Source of the DNA: CAYGJN01 sp964350135
GTDB taxonomy: Bacteria; Bdellovibrionota; Bacteriovoracia; Bacteriovoracales; Bacteriovoracaceae
Reading direction: 5' to 3'
DNA: 23,051 nt
Assembly (NCBI GenBank): GCA_964350135.1
Contig: CAYGJN010000035.1
Location: forward strand, 1-23,051
This document shows positions 13,883 to 21,923 of this stretch, in pieces (position 1 is the stretch's first letter; each line of letters begins with the position of its first letter). The position numbers and the translations under genes were made by a program. The notes under the pieces were generated by a model that saw only the letters and a program-made list of their open reading frames with translations, was not told the DNA's origin and ran no database searches.

Positions 13883-16275
13883 CCCTTCTTGCCACAAGAA
13901 TTTGTAAGAAGCTCATCAACTTCTTTTTTAACGGCAGCAGGAGATCTTCTATTATTGATAAACCTATTCCAAAAACCATCCGTTTCTTTTAATTCAACGA
14001 TCTTACTAAAAGTTATAAGATCATCGGGATCGCGAATATCATATTTTTTTATCAAATCATCATAACTAGCTTGTGCATTAGAAACTAAACGTCTGTCTGC
14101 TCCCTTAGCAATACTACTTAAATGAAGCTCTCTAATACGCTCATTACTTGGAATAACTCCTGCAAGCTCTGTATTATGTGTTGCCTCTCTAATCGCATCT
14201 GCTGGATGTTCTCCTTTAGACCTATTCATTTTATAATCAGCTAGAATATCCACAACCTTATTACTTGATGTAGTTTGAAGATCATCAATACCTCGAACTA
14301 AATCTCTATAAAGTGTTGGAGGAAGAGAGTTATTAAGTTCATTAAAATCTCTTAATTGATTAGGGCTTCTCTCTATACTTCTATATTGAGACTGGGCTTT
14401 TTTAAGATCTCCTGTAAGCTTTACTAATTCATCTTCTCTCATATACTTAGCTAACTTCATGGCATCTCTATAGCCTAAAACATCAAGAGGAACAAAAGCT
14501 GTACCCAAAAGAGCATCAAACCTTGCTTGATCGGTAAGCTCGATCTGTCTAAAAAACTCTTCTTTTGCAGGCGAGTCTGGAGTATTACTCATAACTCTTT
14601 CAAAATGCTGTTGCTGATCTGCTCTTTGTTTATAAAGAACACCTAAGCCTGTGGCATCGACAGTTGCTCCTGCAAGATAAAGAGCATTAAATCCTTTTCC
14701 TTCTAGAAGAACCCGAGAACTTCTTCTAGAGCCTGCAGACATAGACTTTGAGATTCCCGAAAGCATGTCATCATAGCCTGTTCTGCCAATAAGAGTTTTA
14801 GCGCCTGCTTTTCTAGCAAGAAAGCCAGCTCCTTTAGCTCCAAACATAGCGGCCCTAATTCCAATTCCAGCAATACCACCAGCACCTGTTGCTAAGGCCA
14901 TAATATTAAGAGCATTGGTGAGAGTTTCTTTTTTTTGCTCACCAGCGTGAAAGCCTTGAATATAGCTACAGACATTATCAATCAAATGCTCATTCTTTGC
15001 GAGTACTCTTCCAAAAGATTCAGGGTTTGATTGAGACCTAAGAGTCAAATAACTTTTAGCTGATTTACTATCTGAAATCTCATCATCTACAAAACCATCA
15101 ATTTCTTTGCTTCTATTTTTTACGGCTTTATTAATATCACCCAAACTAAGTTTTTCATGTTTTTCAAGATCAAAATCAATTTCCATTTTTCCATTTACAC
15201 ATTCCTTTTCAGAAATATTCACTGGTGGCTTAATTGTTGAGAGTTGACTTAAAACAAAATGAGCGTTTAACCTGCTATCAACAGTGTCTGTATCTCCTCC
15301 ACTAATCATCTCATTGTATAATGTAATATAATTTTCATAAGCTTTCTTAGCTTCACCACTTAAATCCCCTGTTTTAGGGTCACAAGCATAAATAAATGTT
15401 TTATTACCAAAAGTATTAGACCAAGCAGCCTCTACAAAACCTGTCTTGCGCTCACCTTTTGTTATCATGCTATTAAGTTGTATATTTAAAGAATCTACTT
15501 TTTTATCTATAAATTTTTTAATCTTTTCTGCCCTTTCAGATCCAAATCTCCTTCCCCTAAAGCCTTTAGCTTCTGAGGCATAAATATAATCAAAGAGATT
15601 ATTAAGTTCTGGAACCTCTTCACAACGTGTCGGTGAATTTCCATAGGCCTTATTAGAACCTGTTTTTTTACAGAAATCTTTTTTTACAGAATCACGATCC
15701 ATAGGAACTTCAGATCCTTTTAAATAATAACGATCTCTAATAAAAGCACGTACAGAGCTTGCTAAATTATCGAGCAATACTTCTTTTGCAAGAGCCTCTT
15801 CAGCAAGTCCATCATCTAGCTCTGAAATTGCATCTAACCCTGGGTAGCTATTCACAGATCTTACAAAATCCTTAGCACAACTGAGATCATCATCTGGAAT
15901 TAATGAAGCTGATGTTGCTGCTAAACTAATTATATCTTTAGAGTAATCAGTCCTATCAACATTACATTGCTGAAGCTTAGTCTCTATATTTAAACTTTTT
16001 TGAATCCCACCTTGAATCCTATGCAAGCGATCCTTTTGAGACTTTGTAAAATGCTTTGCCTGAGCAACCTTGAAGGTTTCTAATTGCTTATCTAGGTCGG
16101 AAAGCATGAGCATCATTTGATCTGCAGGCATTTGGTCTGCTGTATCTATATAAGCTTCAACTTGATCAAGCGCTCCACTGATATTAAGACTTGAATAATT
16201 ATCCGTGGGATTAGCTGCAAATAGCTGAACACTGAACATAGAATATATGACAATTAATGCACTTAATTTTCTCAT
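13879..16275 (-). CDS. Large secreted hypothetical protein, 798 residues, eight cysteines
   Basis: I do not recognise this protein. It begins with a signal peptide (MRKLSALIVIYSMFSVQLFA, cleavage after about residue 20), so it is exported. Residues 25-440 are mostly helical and charged. A Gly/Ala-rich hydrophobic stretch lies at about 455-500 (ALATGAGGIAGIGIRAAMFG and following) and could insert into a membrane. The rest is again helical. There are eight Cys, seven before the hydrophobic stretch and one in the C-terminal SCGKKG, an even number compatible with disulfides. ATG 16275 is preceded by GAGGAG with a seven-base spacer. The stop overlaps the methyltransferase start as ATGA. It diverges from an ScsB/DsbD-like thiol reductase gene. 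A weak FliA-like -10 (ACCGATAA, 16297-16304 minus) lies upstream. Confidence 0.85.
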   Translation of the reverse strand: MRKLSALIVIYSMFSVQLFAANPTDNYSSLNISGALDQVEAYIDTADQMPADQMMLMLSDLDKQLETFKVAQAKHFTKSQKDRLHRIQGGIQKSLNIETKLQQCNVDRTDYSKDIISLAATSASLIPDDDLSCAKDFVRSVNSYPGLDAISELDDGLAEEALAKEVLLDNLASSVRAFIRDRYYLKGSEVPMDRDSVKKDFCKKTGSNKAYGNSPTRCEEVPELNNLFDYIYASEAKGFRGRRFGSERAEKIKKFIDKKVDSLNIQLNSMITKGERKTGFVEAAWSNTFGNKTFIYACDPKTGDLSGEAKKAYENYITLYNEMISGGDTDTVDSRLNAHFVLSQLSTIKPPVNISEKECVNGKMEIDFDLEKHEKLSLGDINKAVKNRSKEIDGFVDDEISDSKSAKSYLTLRSQSNPESFGRVLAKNEHLIDNVCSYIQGFHAGEQKKETLTNALNIMALATGAGGIAGIGIRAAMFGAKGAGFLARKAGAKTLIGRTGYDDMLSGISKSMSAGSRRSSRVLLEGKGFNALYLAGATVDATGLGVLYKQRADQQQHFERVMSNTPDSPAKEEFFRQIELTDQARFDALLGTAFVPLDVLGYRDAMKLAKYMREDELVKLTGDLKKAQSQYRSIERSPNQLRDFNELNNSLPPTLYRDLVRGIDDLQTTSSNKVVDILADYKMNRSKGEHPADAIREATHNTELAGVIPSNERIRELHLSSIAKGADRRLVSNAQASYDDLIKKYDIRDPDDLITFSKIVELKETDGFWNRFINNRRSPAAVKKEVDELLTNSCGKKG

Positions 16276-16339
16276 AAACGCTCTCCTCTAGTGACATTAT
16301 CGGTAGATCAATAAATCAATTAAACGAAAGAATGACAGA

Positions 16340-16353
16340 CTTGACGCGTCAAG
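16340..16353. promoter_or_regulatory. Perfect 14-bp palindrome, candidate operator between divergent genes
   Basis: CTTGACGCGTCAAG is self-complementary and contains a TTGACG -35-like hexamer in each direction. It sits between the divergent secreted-protein gene (start 16275) and thiol-reductase gene (start 16405). No matching -10 is found at 17 bases on the plus strand, so an operator role is as likely as a promoter role. Confidence 0.4.
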
Positions 16354-16404
16354 TAACTATGAAAGAAATTTGATAAAATTTGAATCTATCCTAAGGAAAT
16401 CATT

Positions 16405-18549
16405 ATGCTTAAAGCTTTTATTTTATCAATATTTCTAAGTACAAACCTTCTAGCTTCAAAAGAATATAATGTTGATGAGTTAGTAAGAATGAAAGGCTCA
16501 CTAGTTGAGTCAAACGCTCAGAAATACCTTGCCCTCACTTTAAAAAATGCAAATCATTGGCATACATACTGGAAAAACCCAGGAGATGCTGGGCTTGCTC
16601 CTAAGTTCAAGTTTATTCATGATGGAGCTGAGATAAAACTTCAAGCACTTGAATGGCCATCACCAAAGCGCTTTATTGAACAAGGTGATATTTGGGCCTA
16701 TGGCTATTCAGATTTCTATACATTTTTTTTCCAATTGCCCAAGGACTTTACTGGAAAGAGACTGACTGTTAAAGGGAGCTGGCTTGTCTGTAAAGATATT
16801 TGTATCCCAGGGGAAGATGAACTAAATCTCACAATCAATCAAAACTCAGTAAAAAATACTCAAAACCATTTTGATTATAATAAACAAAAAATTGATTTTC
16901 ATAATACCCCAACGGCAATGAGCACTCCCGCTGGGTTTAATATTTACTTGGCCCAGGATCAAAAGGGAGAACTCATACTCCACTACTCTATAGATAAAAG
17001 TTTAGTTGAGATTGATCTAAAAAAAGAAAACCTTGTTTATCCGTTTCCAAATAAATACTTTGATTTTAAACATGAAAAAGTTTTTTCAGATAATCAGAAA
17101 TACTATCTTCAAATGCCAGTAGACTGGAATGGCGAATATTTTGATAACCCTGAAGACCTCCCAAGTACCGGGCAATTTGAAAAGCCACTCAAATTAAAAT
17201 TTTTATTTTTTAATCCAGAAACTAGAAAACGTGATGTCCTTACGACCACAATCGATTCATTTACAACTGATAATACAGGAGCTATCGCTCAATTTTATAA
17301 AAACCTAAAGACTACAAACTCAAACCCAATTCAAACGGATTCAAAAAGCCTTTGGTATTATTTATTATTTGCTTTTCTTGGTGGTGTAATTTTAAACTTT
17401 ATGCCTTGTGTTTTACCTGTCATCTCACTAAAACTATTTTCACTTATCAAACATAAAAATAGCTCAAGGAAACAACTTCTAAAACATAACCTTGCCTATA
17501 CAGCAGGCATTCTTTTTTGTTTTTTATTACTTGCAAGTATTATTGTTTCCATAAAAAACAGTGGTGAGTTTGTAGGTTGGGGATTTCAACTACAATCTCC
17601 TGTCTTTGTATCAATTATGATCCTCTTTTTATTTTTGTTTAGTCTTAATATGTTTGGTCTCTTCGAATTTATCACTCCTGGTGGATCAAAACTTGGAGCA
17701 GTTAAACTTAAAGAAGGCTTTGGTGGAGATTTTCTAAGTGGTGTTCTTGCAACGATTCTTTCAACTCCTTGTACTGCACCATTTCTTGGGACGGCACTAA
17801 CATTTGCATTTACAACATCAAATTTCATGATTTTTTTAATCTTTCTTTTTGTAGGACTTGGCCTAGCAGTTCCATTTCTGTTCACTGCTCTTTTTCCAAA
17901 GACATTGGTTTTTCTTCCAAGACCTGGTGCCTGGATGGATAATTTCAAAAAGTTTTTAGGATTAACACTACTTCTAACTATTGCTTGGCTCTATGATGTT
18001 TTTCTCTCTCTTATTGGTAATAATTATTTTTCATTACTTTTAAACCTTACTCTTATTACAATGTTTTTCGCTGTCTATTTTCATAATAAAATGGGTAAAA
18101 ACAAATTTTTTAGACTTATCTTTTTTCTAGCACCAATTGCCATTTTTCTCTCCCTTTTAAATCATGAAAACATTGCAGCTGTGGATACTCCCTTTGATCA
18201 AGAAGAATCCCTTGTTCAAGATGGACTCGAATGGATGCCATGGAGTGAACAGAAAATGAATGAACTTAAGGGGGAACTTGTTTTTATCGATTTCACAGCA
18301 AAATGGTGTTTCACTTGTAAGGTAAATGAAAAATTAGTTCTTCAAACAGATGCTTTTAGAAAACTTGTCCGAGAAGAAGGTATAAAACTTCTTCTTGCTG
18401 ATTGGACCAAAAGAGATCCCATTATTGGCAATTGGCTACAAGGCAATGGTAGCGTTGGTGTTCCTGCATACTTTATTCAAAAGACTGATGGCACTCTTAT
18501 TCGACTTGGTGAAACTATTTCAATTCAAAAAATTAAATCAAATCTTTAA
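16405..18549 (+). CDS. ScsB/DsbD-like membrane thiol:disulfide reductase
   Basis: This 714-residue protein passes electrons from cytoplasmic thioredoxin through the membrane to periplasmic thiol proteins. It has a signal peptide (about 1-17). The periplasmic N-terminal domain has the family pattern HWHTYWKNPGDAG and active cysteines C129/C133 (VCKDICIPGE). The membrane core has eight or so helices with the redox pair C335 (MPCVLP) and C456 (STPCTAP). The C-terminal thioredoxin domain has C635-F-T-C638 and a cis-proline loop GVPAYFI. All six redox cysteines are present. The broad N-terminal domain resembles ScsB more than E. coli DsbD. AAGGAA precedes ATG 16405 by seven bases. It diverges from a gene for a secreted protein with eight Cys, a possible client. 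Confidence 0.92.
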   Translation: MLKAFILSIFLSTNLLASKEYNVDELVRMKGSLVESNAQKYLALTLKNANHWHTYWKNPGDAGLAPKFKFIHDGAEIKLQALEWPSPKRFIEQGDIWAYGYSDFYTFFFQLPKDFTGKRLTVKGSWLVCKDICIPGEDELNLTINQNSVKNTQNHFDYNKQKIDFHNTPTAMSTPAGFNIYLAQDQKGELILHYSIDKSLVEIDLKKENLVYPFPNKYFDFKHEKVFSDNQKYYLQMPVDWNGEYFDNPEDLPSTGQFEKPLKLKFLFFNPETRKRDVLTTTIDSFTTDNTGAIAQFYKNLKTTNSNPIQTDSKSLWYYLLFAFLGGVILNFMPCVLPVISLKLFSLIKHKNSSRKQLLKHNLAYTAGILFCFLLLASIIVSIKNSGEFVGWGFQLQSPVFVSIMILFLFLFSLNMFGLFEFITPGGSKLGAVKLKEGFGGDFLSGVLATILSTPCTAPFLGTALTFAFTTSNFMIFLIFLFVGLGLAVPFLFTALFPKTLVFLPRPGAWMDNFKKFLGLTLLLTIAWLYDVFLSLIGNNYFSLLLNLTLITMFFAVYFHNKMGKNKFFRLIFFLAPIAIFLSLLNHENIAAVDTPFDQEESLVQDGLEWMPWSEQKMNELKGELVFIDFTAKWCFTCKVNEKLVLQTDAFRKLVREEGIKLLLADWTKRDPIIGNWLQGNGSVGVPAYFIQKTDGTLIRLGETISIQKIKSNL

Positions 18550-18556
18550 ATTGGCC

Positions 18557-18580
18557 TATTTTTTTTATAATTAAAAAATA
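18557..18580 (+). terminator. AT-only inverted repeat after the thiol-reductase gene
   Basis: TATTTTTT (18557-18564) pairs with AAAAAATA (18573-18580) around an eight-base loop, just after the stop at 18549. The stem has no GC pairs, so it would be a weak terminator. Confidence 0.25.
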
Positions 18581-18597
18581 AAAAACATTTTCCTGTG

Positions 18598-18625
18598 TTG
18601 ACTTTTATCATTTTTAATATATTTT
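18598..18625 (+). promoter_or_regulatory. Candidate sigma-70-type promoter
   Basis: TTGACT (18598-18603) and TATTTT (18620-18625) are 16 bases apart. The next start codon is 18672, with a strong GGAGGT ribosome binding site. This is the clearest housekeeping-type promoter in the window and would drive the small genes leading to the ABC exporter. Confidence 0.5.
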
Positions 18626-18671
18626 AAGGAATAAGATTAATTTTCTGCACACTTTAACTGCGGAGGTAGAA

Positions 18672-18802
18672 ATGAATAACATTTCAACAGACATTCAAAA
18701 AATTGGAACCTACGGTTTTGGAATGGCTGCCTTTGCAGCAGTCATTAGCTTTACTACAAAGCTCGTATTAGATCTTGGAGCCTCTAAATACTCGGATTTA
18801 AA
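18672..18802 (+). CDS. Small hydrophobic protein, interrupted by an assembly gap (5' part)
   Basis: A frame opens at ATG 18672 after CGGAGGT, a near-perfect ribosome binding site, and continues for 43 codons to the run of Ns. The visible product begins MNNISTDIQKIGTYGFGMAA and has a hydrophobic stretch at about 15-35 (FGMAAFAAVISFTTKLVL), probably one membrane helix. I do not recognise it. The C-terminus is lost in the gap; a frame that ends at 18907 on the other side may be its continuation. Confidence 0.5.
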
Positions 18803-18812
18803 NNNNNNNNNN
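18803..18812. other. Assembly gap (10 N)
   Basis: Ten consecutive Ns lie here. A round number of Ns usually marks a scaffold join of unknown true length, so reading frames should not be carried across it. Confidence 0.95.
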
Positions 18813-18814
18813 GT

Positions 18815-18907
18815 CTATTGAATGTTCTTTATGAGCTGCAAAAGAAACAAATAAACAAAAAAGAACATCGTCATATATCTCGATTAGGCACAGCTGTGTT
18901 TTCTTAA
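18815..18907 (+). CDS. Possible C-terminal fragment of the interrupted small protein
   Basis: After the gap one frame is open for 30 codons to TAA at 18905-18907, giving LLNVLYELQKKQINKKEHRH and a short tail. The other two frames have stops within the first 25 bases. It could be the end of the gene that starts at 18672, if the true gap length restores the frame. A short hairpin (18906-18920, AAACTC/GAGTTT) overlaps the stop. Function is unknown. Confidence 0.35.
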   Translation, partial: LLNVLYELQKKQINKKEHRHISRLGTAVFS

Positions 18908-18963
18908 ACTCAATGAGTTTTCAGAAAATTCTACTGCCAAAAAATGACTTTATGTGAGGATTT

Positions 18964-19188
18964 ATGAAACAGACAATATTAGATTTAAGAATTTATGATT
19001 GGTTAGCTCTGCCAATAAGAAAATTTGAGCAAAAATTTAGAAAAATAGTAAAACTATTATCAATTGGAATAAAGGGTTTAGTCTATTTAGTGTTTAGTAA
19101 ACCTAAAATTTATAGACAGATAGAACCTGGTCGCCATGAGAGGATCGATGATTATTATCGCCCTCCTCCTGGTGTTCTTATTCGATAA
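18964..19188 (+). CDS. Hypothetical basic protein, 74 residues
   Basis: I do not recognise this protein. ATG 18964 follows GTGAGGA, a good ribosome binding site. The product is strongly basic (LPIRKFEQKFRKIVKLLSIG) with a moderately hydrophobic segment at about 40-52 (IGIKGLVYLVF) and a Pro/Tyr-rich end (DDYYRPPPGVLIR). It could be a peripheral or single-pass membrane peptide. It is followed after 14 bases by the frame at 19203 and probably belongs to the ABC exporter operon. Codon use looks like that of its neighbours. Confidence 0.55.
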   Translation: MKQTILDLRIYDWLALPIRKFEQKFRKIVKLLSIGIKGLVYLVFSKPKIYRQIEPGRHERIDDYYRPPPGVLIR

Positions 19189-19202
19189 TATTGAGGTAAT
19201 TT

Positions 19203-19442
19203 ATGAATAATACATACAAAGAAAAATTTATTGAACGCTATTTTAACCAACAGAACTCTCTTCCTGAGAAGGTAAAAGAGTTCTTTGGTCAAAAGATTGA
19301 ACTCTATGCTCTTAGTGACTTAGATGAAGATTACAAATTCTGTGAAAAATGGCTGGTTGCAACTGATAAGTCTTGCTCAATTATCTCCCGAAATGGAGAT
19401 GATTATGAGCTAGTAAAAGAGTTTCAAATTCAAGATGTATAA
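19203..19442 (+). CDS. Probable detached N-terminal domain of the DUF1854-associated ABC exporter
   Basis: This 79-residue frame follows GAGGTAATTT, a fair ribosome binding site. Its middle part (ELYALSDLDEDYKFCEKWLV, then ATDKSCSII) resembles, from memory, the extra N-terminal domain of ABC exporters paired with DUF1854 proteins, which have an L-x-DLD-x(3)-F pattern followed by a (V/L)T-(D/E) strand. In those proteins the domain is fused to the exporter. Here TAA 19440-19442 ends it, and two further in-frame stops (TGA, TAG) follow before an N gap. The exporter frame resumes after the gap. It may be a natural split, a pseudogenised fusion or an assembly error. No function can be given for the piece alone. 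Confidence 0.55.
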   Translation: MNNTYKEKFIERYFNQQNSLPEKVKEFFGQKIELYALSDLDEDYKFCEKWLVATDKSCSIISRNGDDYELVKEFQIQDV

Positions 19443-19479
19443 GAGATTAATGATATATGAGGAACAAGGATAAAATAGT

Positions 19480-19489
19480 NNNNNNNNNN
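19480..19489. other. Assembly gap (10 N)
   Basis: Ten Ns lie immediately before the visible start of the ABC exporter. The real length is unknown, so the exporter's N-terminus is unresolved. Confidence 0.95.
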
Positions 19490-19492
19490 GTA

Positions 19493-21421
19493 ATGATGGG
19501 CCATATTAAGTTTTGGATTGAATCTAAGATAAAAAAAGAAAATATTAACTTCGAGCACCTTAGTGCTGATGAAGAATACTTGGACTCGACTTTAAGACCA
19601 ATTATTGATGCTCAAAACAGTGTCTCTAATGAAAACTTGAATACATTATTTAGATTATTAAGTTATCTTTTACCTTACAAAAAAGAACTTATTATTGGAT
19701 CTATCGGTGCTATTAGTGCAACTCTCTTATCCTTAGCTCCTGCTTACTTGTCAGGAAGACTTATTGATGAAGTTATAAAGCCTTTTCAAGATGGATCCCT
19801 TGATCCAATCGATGCACTTCATATGTCCTGGGTTATAGTTGGTGCTCTTGGAGCAGGTTATCTTTTAAAAGAAATTAGTATTTGGTTAAGACTGAATAAG
19901 ATGAGTATGCTTGGCGAACATGTGGCAAAAGATTTAAGAGCTGAACTTTTTGAACACCTACAAACTCTTTCAATCGATTATTTCTCTAAAAAAAATACAG
20001 GAAGTATTATTAGTCGAGTGAGTTCTGATACGGATAGACTCTGGGACTTTATTGCTTTTGGTGTAGTTGAATTTTCTATTTCGATAGTTTCTTTGATCGC
20101 TCTTAGTCTTATGCTTATCACTTTGGACTGGCGACTAGGACTAATTATGTCTTTACCGGTGCCTCTTCTTCTTTTTGGAATTTATTTTCATGGGGAAAGA
20201 ATGAATAAACTTTTTGTAAAGGCCTGGAGGAAATGGTCCAATTTAACATCCTTGCTTTCTGATACAATTCCAGGGATTCAGGTAGTTAAGGCATTTAACC
20301 AAGAAACGAAAGAGGTTAAAAGATTTAACCATAAAAACAGTATCGTAACTGATGAGTTTTATAAAATACATCATGTGTGGACAAGATTTTGGCCTGCTCT
20401 TATGTTGTCATTTCAAGTAATTGTTATGACTGTTTGGGTATTTGCCATTCCACGATTGGTTGGAGATGGAGAAAAAAGTATGTATTTAAGTGCTGGAACT
20501 TTTGTTTCGTTTCTTCTTTATATGACAATGTTTCAAACTCCAATTGAAGTTGTTGGCCAAGTAACCAGAATGCTTAACCGTGCTCTTAGTTCAGCATATA
20601 GAGTTTTTGAGGTTCTTGATACAAGACCTACCATTATCAACAAACCTGAATCTCATAAGTTAGAAAAAGTTAAAGGTAGTGTTGAGTTTAAAAATGTTTT
20701 TTTTAGTTATGATGGGGTTAGGCCTATTATTAAGAACTTAAACTTTAAAGTGAATCCAGGTGAGATGATTGGCCTTGTCGGGTCTTCTGGTGGAGGAAAA
20801 TCAACAATTACTAAGTTGATTTCACGTTTTTACGATATTCAATCAGGGGATATTTTGATTGATGGAATAAATCTTGAAAAGATCGACCTTGGTCTTTATA
20901 GACGTCAAGTTGGAATGGTTCTTCAAGATCCATATCTTTTTCAAGGAAGCATTTGGGAAAATATTGCATATGCAAAACCAAAAGCGACCAGAGATGAAAT
21001 TATTGAGGCTGCCCAAATAGCAAATGCTCATGGGTTTATAGGAAAACTTCCTTATGGTTATGACACTATTATTGGTGAGCGTGGTCATACATTAAGTGGA
21101 GGAGAAAGACAGAGAATCTCTATTGCAAGAGCGATCTTAGCAGATCCAAGAATCTTGATTTTAGATGAGGCGACAAGTGCTGTGGATACAGAGACAGAAA
21201 GAAAGATCCAAGAGGCACTAGATCGTTTAGTTAAAGGACGAACTGTTTTTGCTGTCGCTCATAGGCTTTCCACGCTTCGTTCAGCAGATAGGGTTTTTGT
21301 CATTAAAGATGGTGAGATGGCCGAAATTGGAACTCATACAGAACTTCTCTCAAAAAGTACTGGTGAATACTATAAACTTCACCAAATGCAAAAGGAGATG
21401 AGTGCATCATTTGCACTCTAA
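19493..21421 (+). CDS. ABC exporter (fused membrane and ATPase domains), DUF1854-associated type
   Basis: From ATG 19493 the product is 642 residues; an in-frame ATG at 19457 lies across the N gap, so the true start is uncertain. A linker (about 1-45) precedes a six-helix transmembrane domain (about 50-330) and an ATPase domain with GSSGGGKST (430-438), a Q-loop LQDP, signature LSGGE (534-538), Walker B LILDEA (D558/E559) and H590. All ATPase motifs are intact, so it should be active as a homodimer in the inner membrane. The DTIPGIQVVKAFNQE segment is typical of lipid- and peptide-type exporters. A DUF1854 gene follows after 14 bases. NCBI names this pair cyanophycin metabolism-associated, from memory; the substrate is unknown here and no cyanophycin gene is visible. 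Confidence 0.9.
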   Translation: MMGHIKFWIESKIKKENINFEHLSADEEYLDSTLRPIIDAQNSVSNENLNTLFRLLSYLLPYKKELIIGSIGAISATLLSLAPAYLSGRLIDEVIKPFQDGSLDPIDALHMSWVIVGALGAGYLLKEISIWLRLNKMSMLGEHVAKDLRAELFEHLQTLSIDYFSKKNTGSIISRVSSDTDRLWDFIAFGVVEFSISIVSLIALSLMLITLDWRLGLIMSLPVPLLLFGIYFHGERMNKLFVKAWRKWSNLTSLLSDTIPGIQVVKAFNQETKEVKRFNHKNSIVTDEFYKIHHVWTRFWPALMLSFQVIVMTVWVFAIPRLVGDGEKSMYLSAGTFVSFLLYMTMFQTPIEVVGQVTRMLNRALSSAYRVFEVLDTRPTIINKPESHKLEKVKGSVEFKNVFFSYDGVRPIIKNLNFKVNPGEMIGLVGSSGGGKSTITKLISRFYDIQSGDILIDGINLEKIDLGLYRRQVGMVLQDPYLFQGSIWENIAYAKPKATRDEIIEAAQIANAHGFIGKLPYGYDTIIGERGHTLSGGERQRISIARAILADPRILILDEATSAVDTETERKIQEALDRLVKGRTVFAVAHRLSTLRSADRVFVIKDGEMAEIGTHTELLSKSTGEYYKLHQMQKEMSASFAL

Positions 21422-21435
21422 TAGGGAGGTATAAA

Positions 21436-21900
21436 ATGATTGAACAAGATAAACTATCATTAAAAAATAATGGGCTACTCTACCTGAAGCAAAAGGATAA
21501 GGAGGTTCAGGTCTTTGTTAAGAAATGTTTTCCTTGGTCTGCACCGAATGAGTATTTTTCTCTTCGGGATAATAAAGATAAATAGGTTATCATTGAATAT
21601 AAAATGGCCTCTCTTTGAGGTGGGGATAAATTTATTTTAACGGCTTTTTGTGATAAATCTGATTTTATTTTTGAGATTATTGAAATCTATGAGGTAAAAG
21701 ACGATCACCAACTACGAGAGTACTCTGTTAAAACCAATGCAGGAGAGCGCAAGTTTCAAACAAAACTTGAATACTGGCCTGAGCTTACAGATAAAGGTGT
21801 TGTTTTAATACAAGACTTAGCAGGTGATCTTTATCGCGTCTCTAGCCCAAAAGATCTGGATAAAAAGAGTAAGAAAATTCTCGATATTTATATATCATAA
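21436..21900 (+). pseudogene. DUF1854 family gene with two in-frame stop codons
   Basis: One frame runs from ATG 21436 (strong ribosome binding site GGGAGG) to TAA 21898-21900, 154 codons in all, but is broken by TAG at 21583-21585 and TGA at 21616-21618. The frame is the same before and after, so no indel is needed. The first part has KKCFPWSAPNEYFSLRD and the second ends LIQDLAGDLYRVSSPKDLDK, both characteristic of DUF1854. The second part also carries EIYEVKDDHQLREYSVKTN. DUF1854 proteins are encoded next to the ABC exporter type seen upstream and their role is not known. The stops may be real nonsense mutations or sequencing errors in a region that also holds two N gaps. A 49-residue N-terminal peptide is all that could be made without readthrough. 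Confidence 0.75.
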
Positions 21901-21903
21901 CCA

Positions 21904-21923
21904 CCAGGGCCAATTGGCCCTGG
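21904..21923. terminator. 20-bp palindromic hairpin between convergent genes
   Basis: CCAGGGCC and GGCCCTGG flank AATT, a perfect 20-bp palindrome with an eight-bp GC-rich stem. It lies between the DUF1854 stop and the gpsA stop, so it may stop transcription from both sides. Neither side has a clear T tract, which argues for a Rho-assisted or mRNA-end-protecting role. Confidence 0.5.

Noticed and set aside
17586..17948. A 120-residue minus-strand frame
   Set aside because: It is antisense to the membrane core of the thiol reductase, with a basic, Pro-rich shadow-type product.
21583..21618. Selenocysteine, pyrrolysine or recoded stops in the DUF1854 gene
   Set aside because: Both TAG and TGA would need recoding in one short stretch, and TAG or TGA work as normal stops for other genes here, including the AgcS symporter (TGA).
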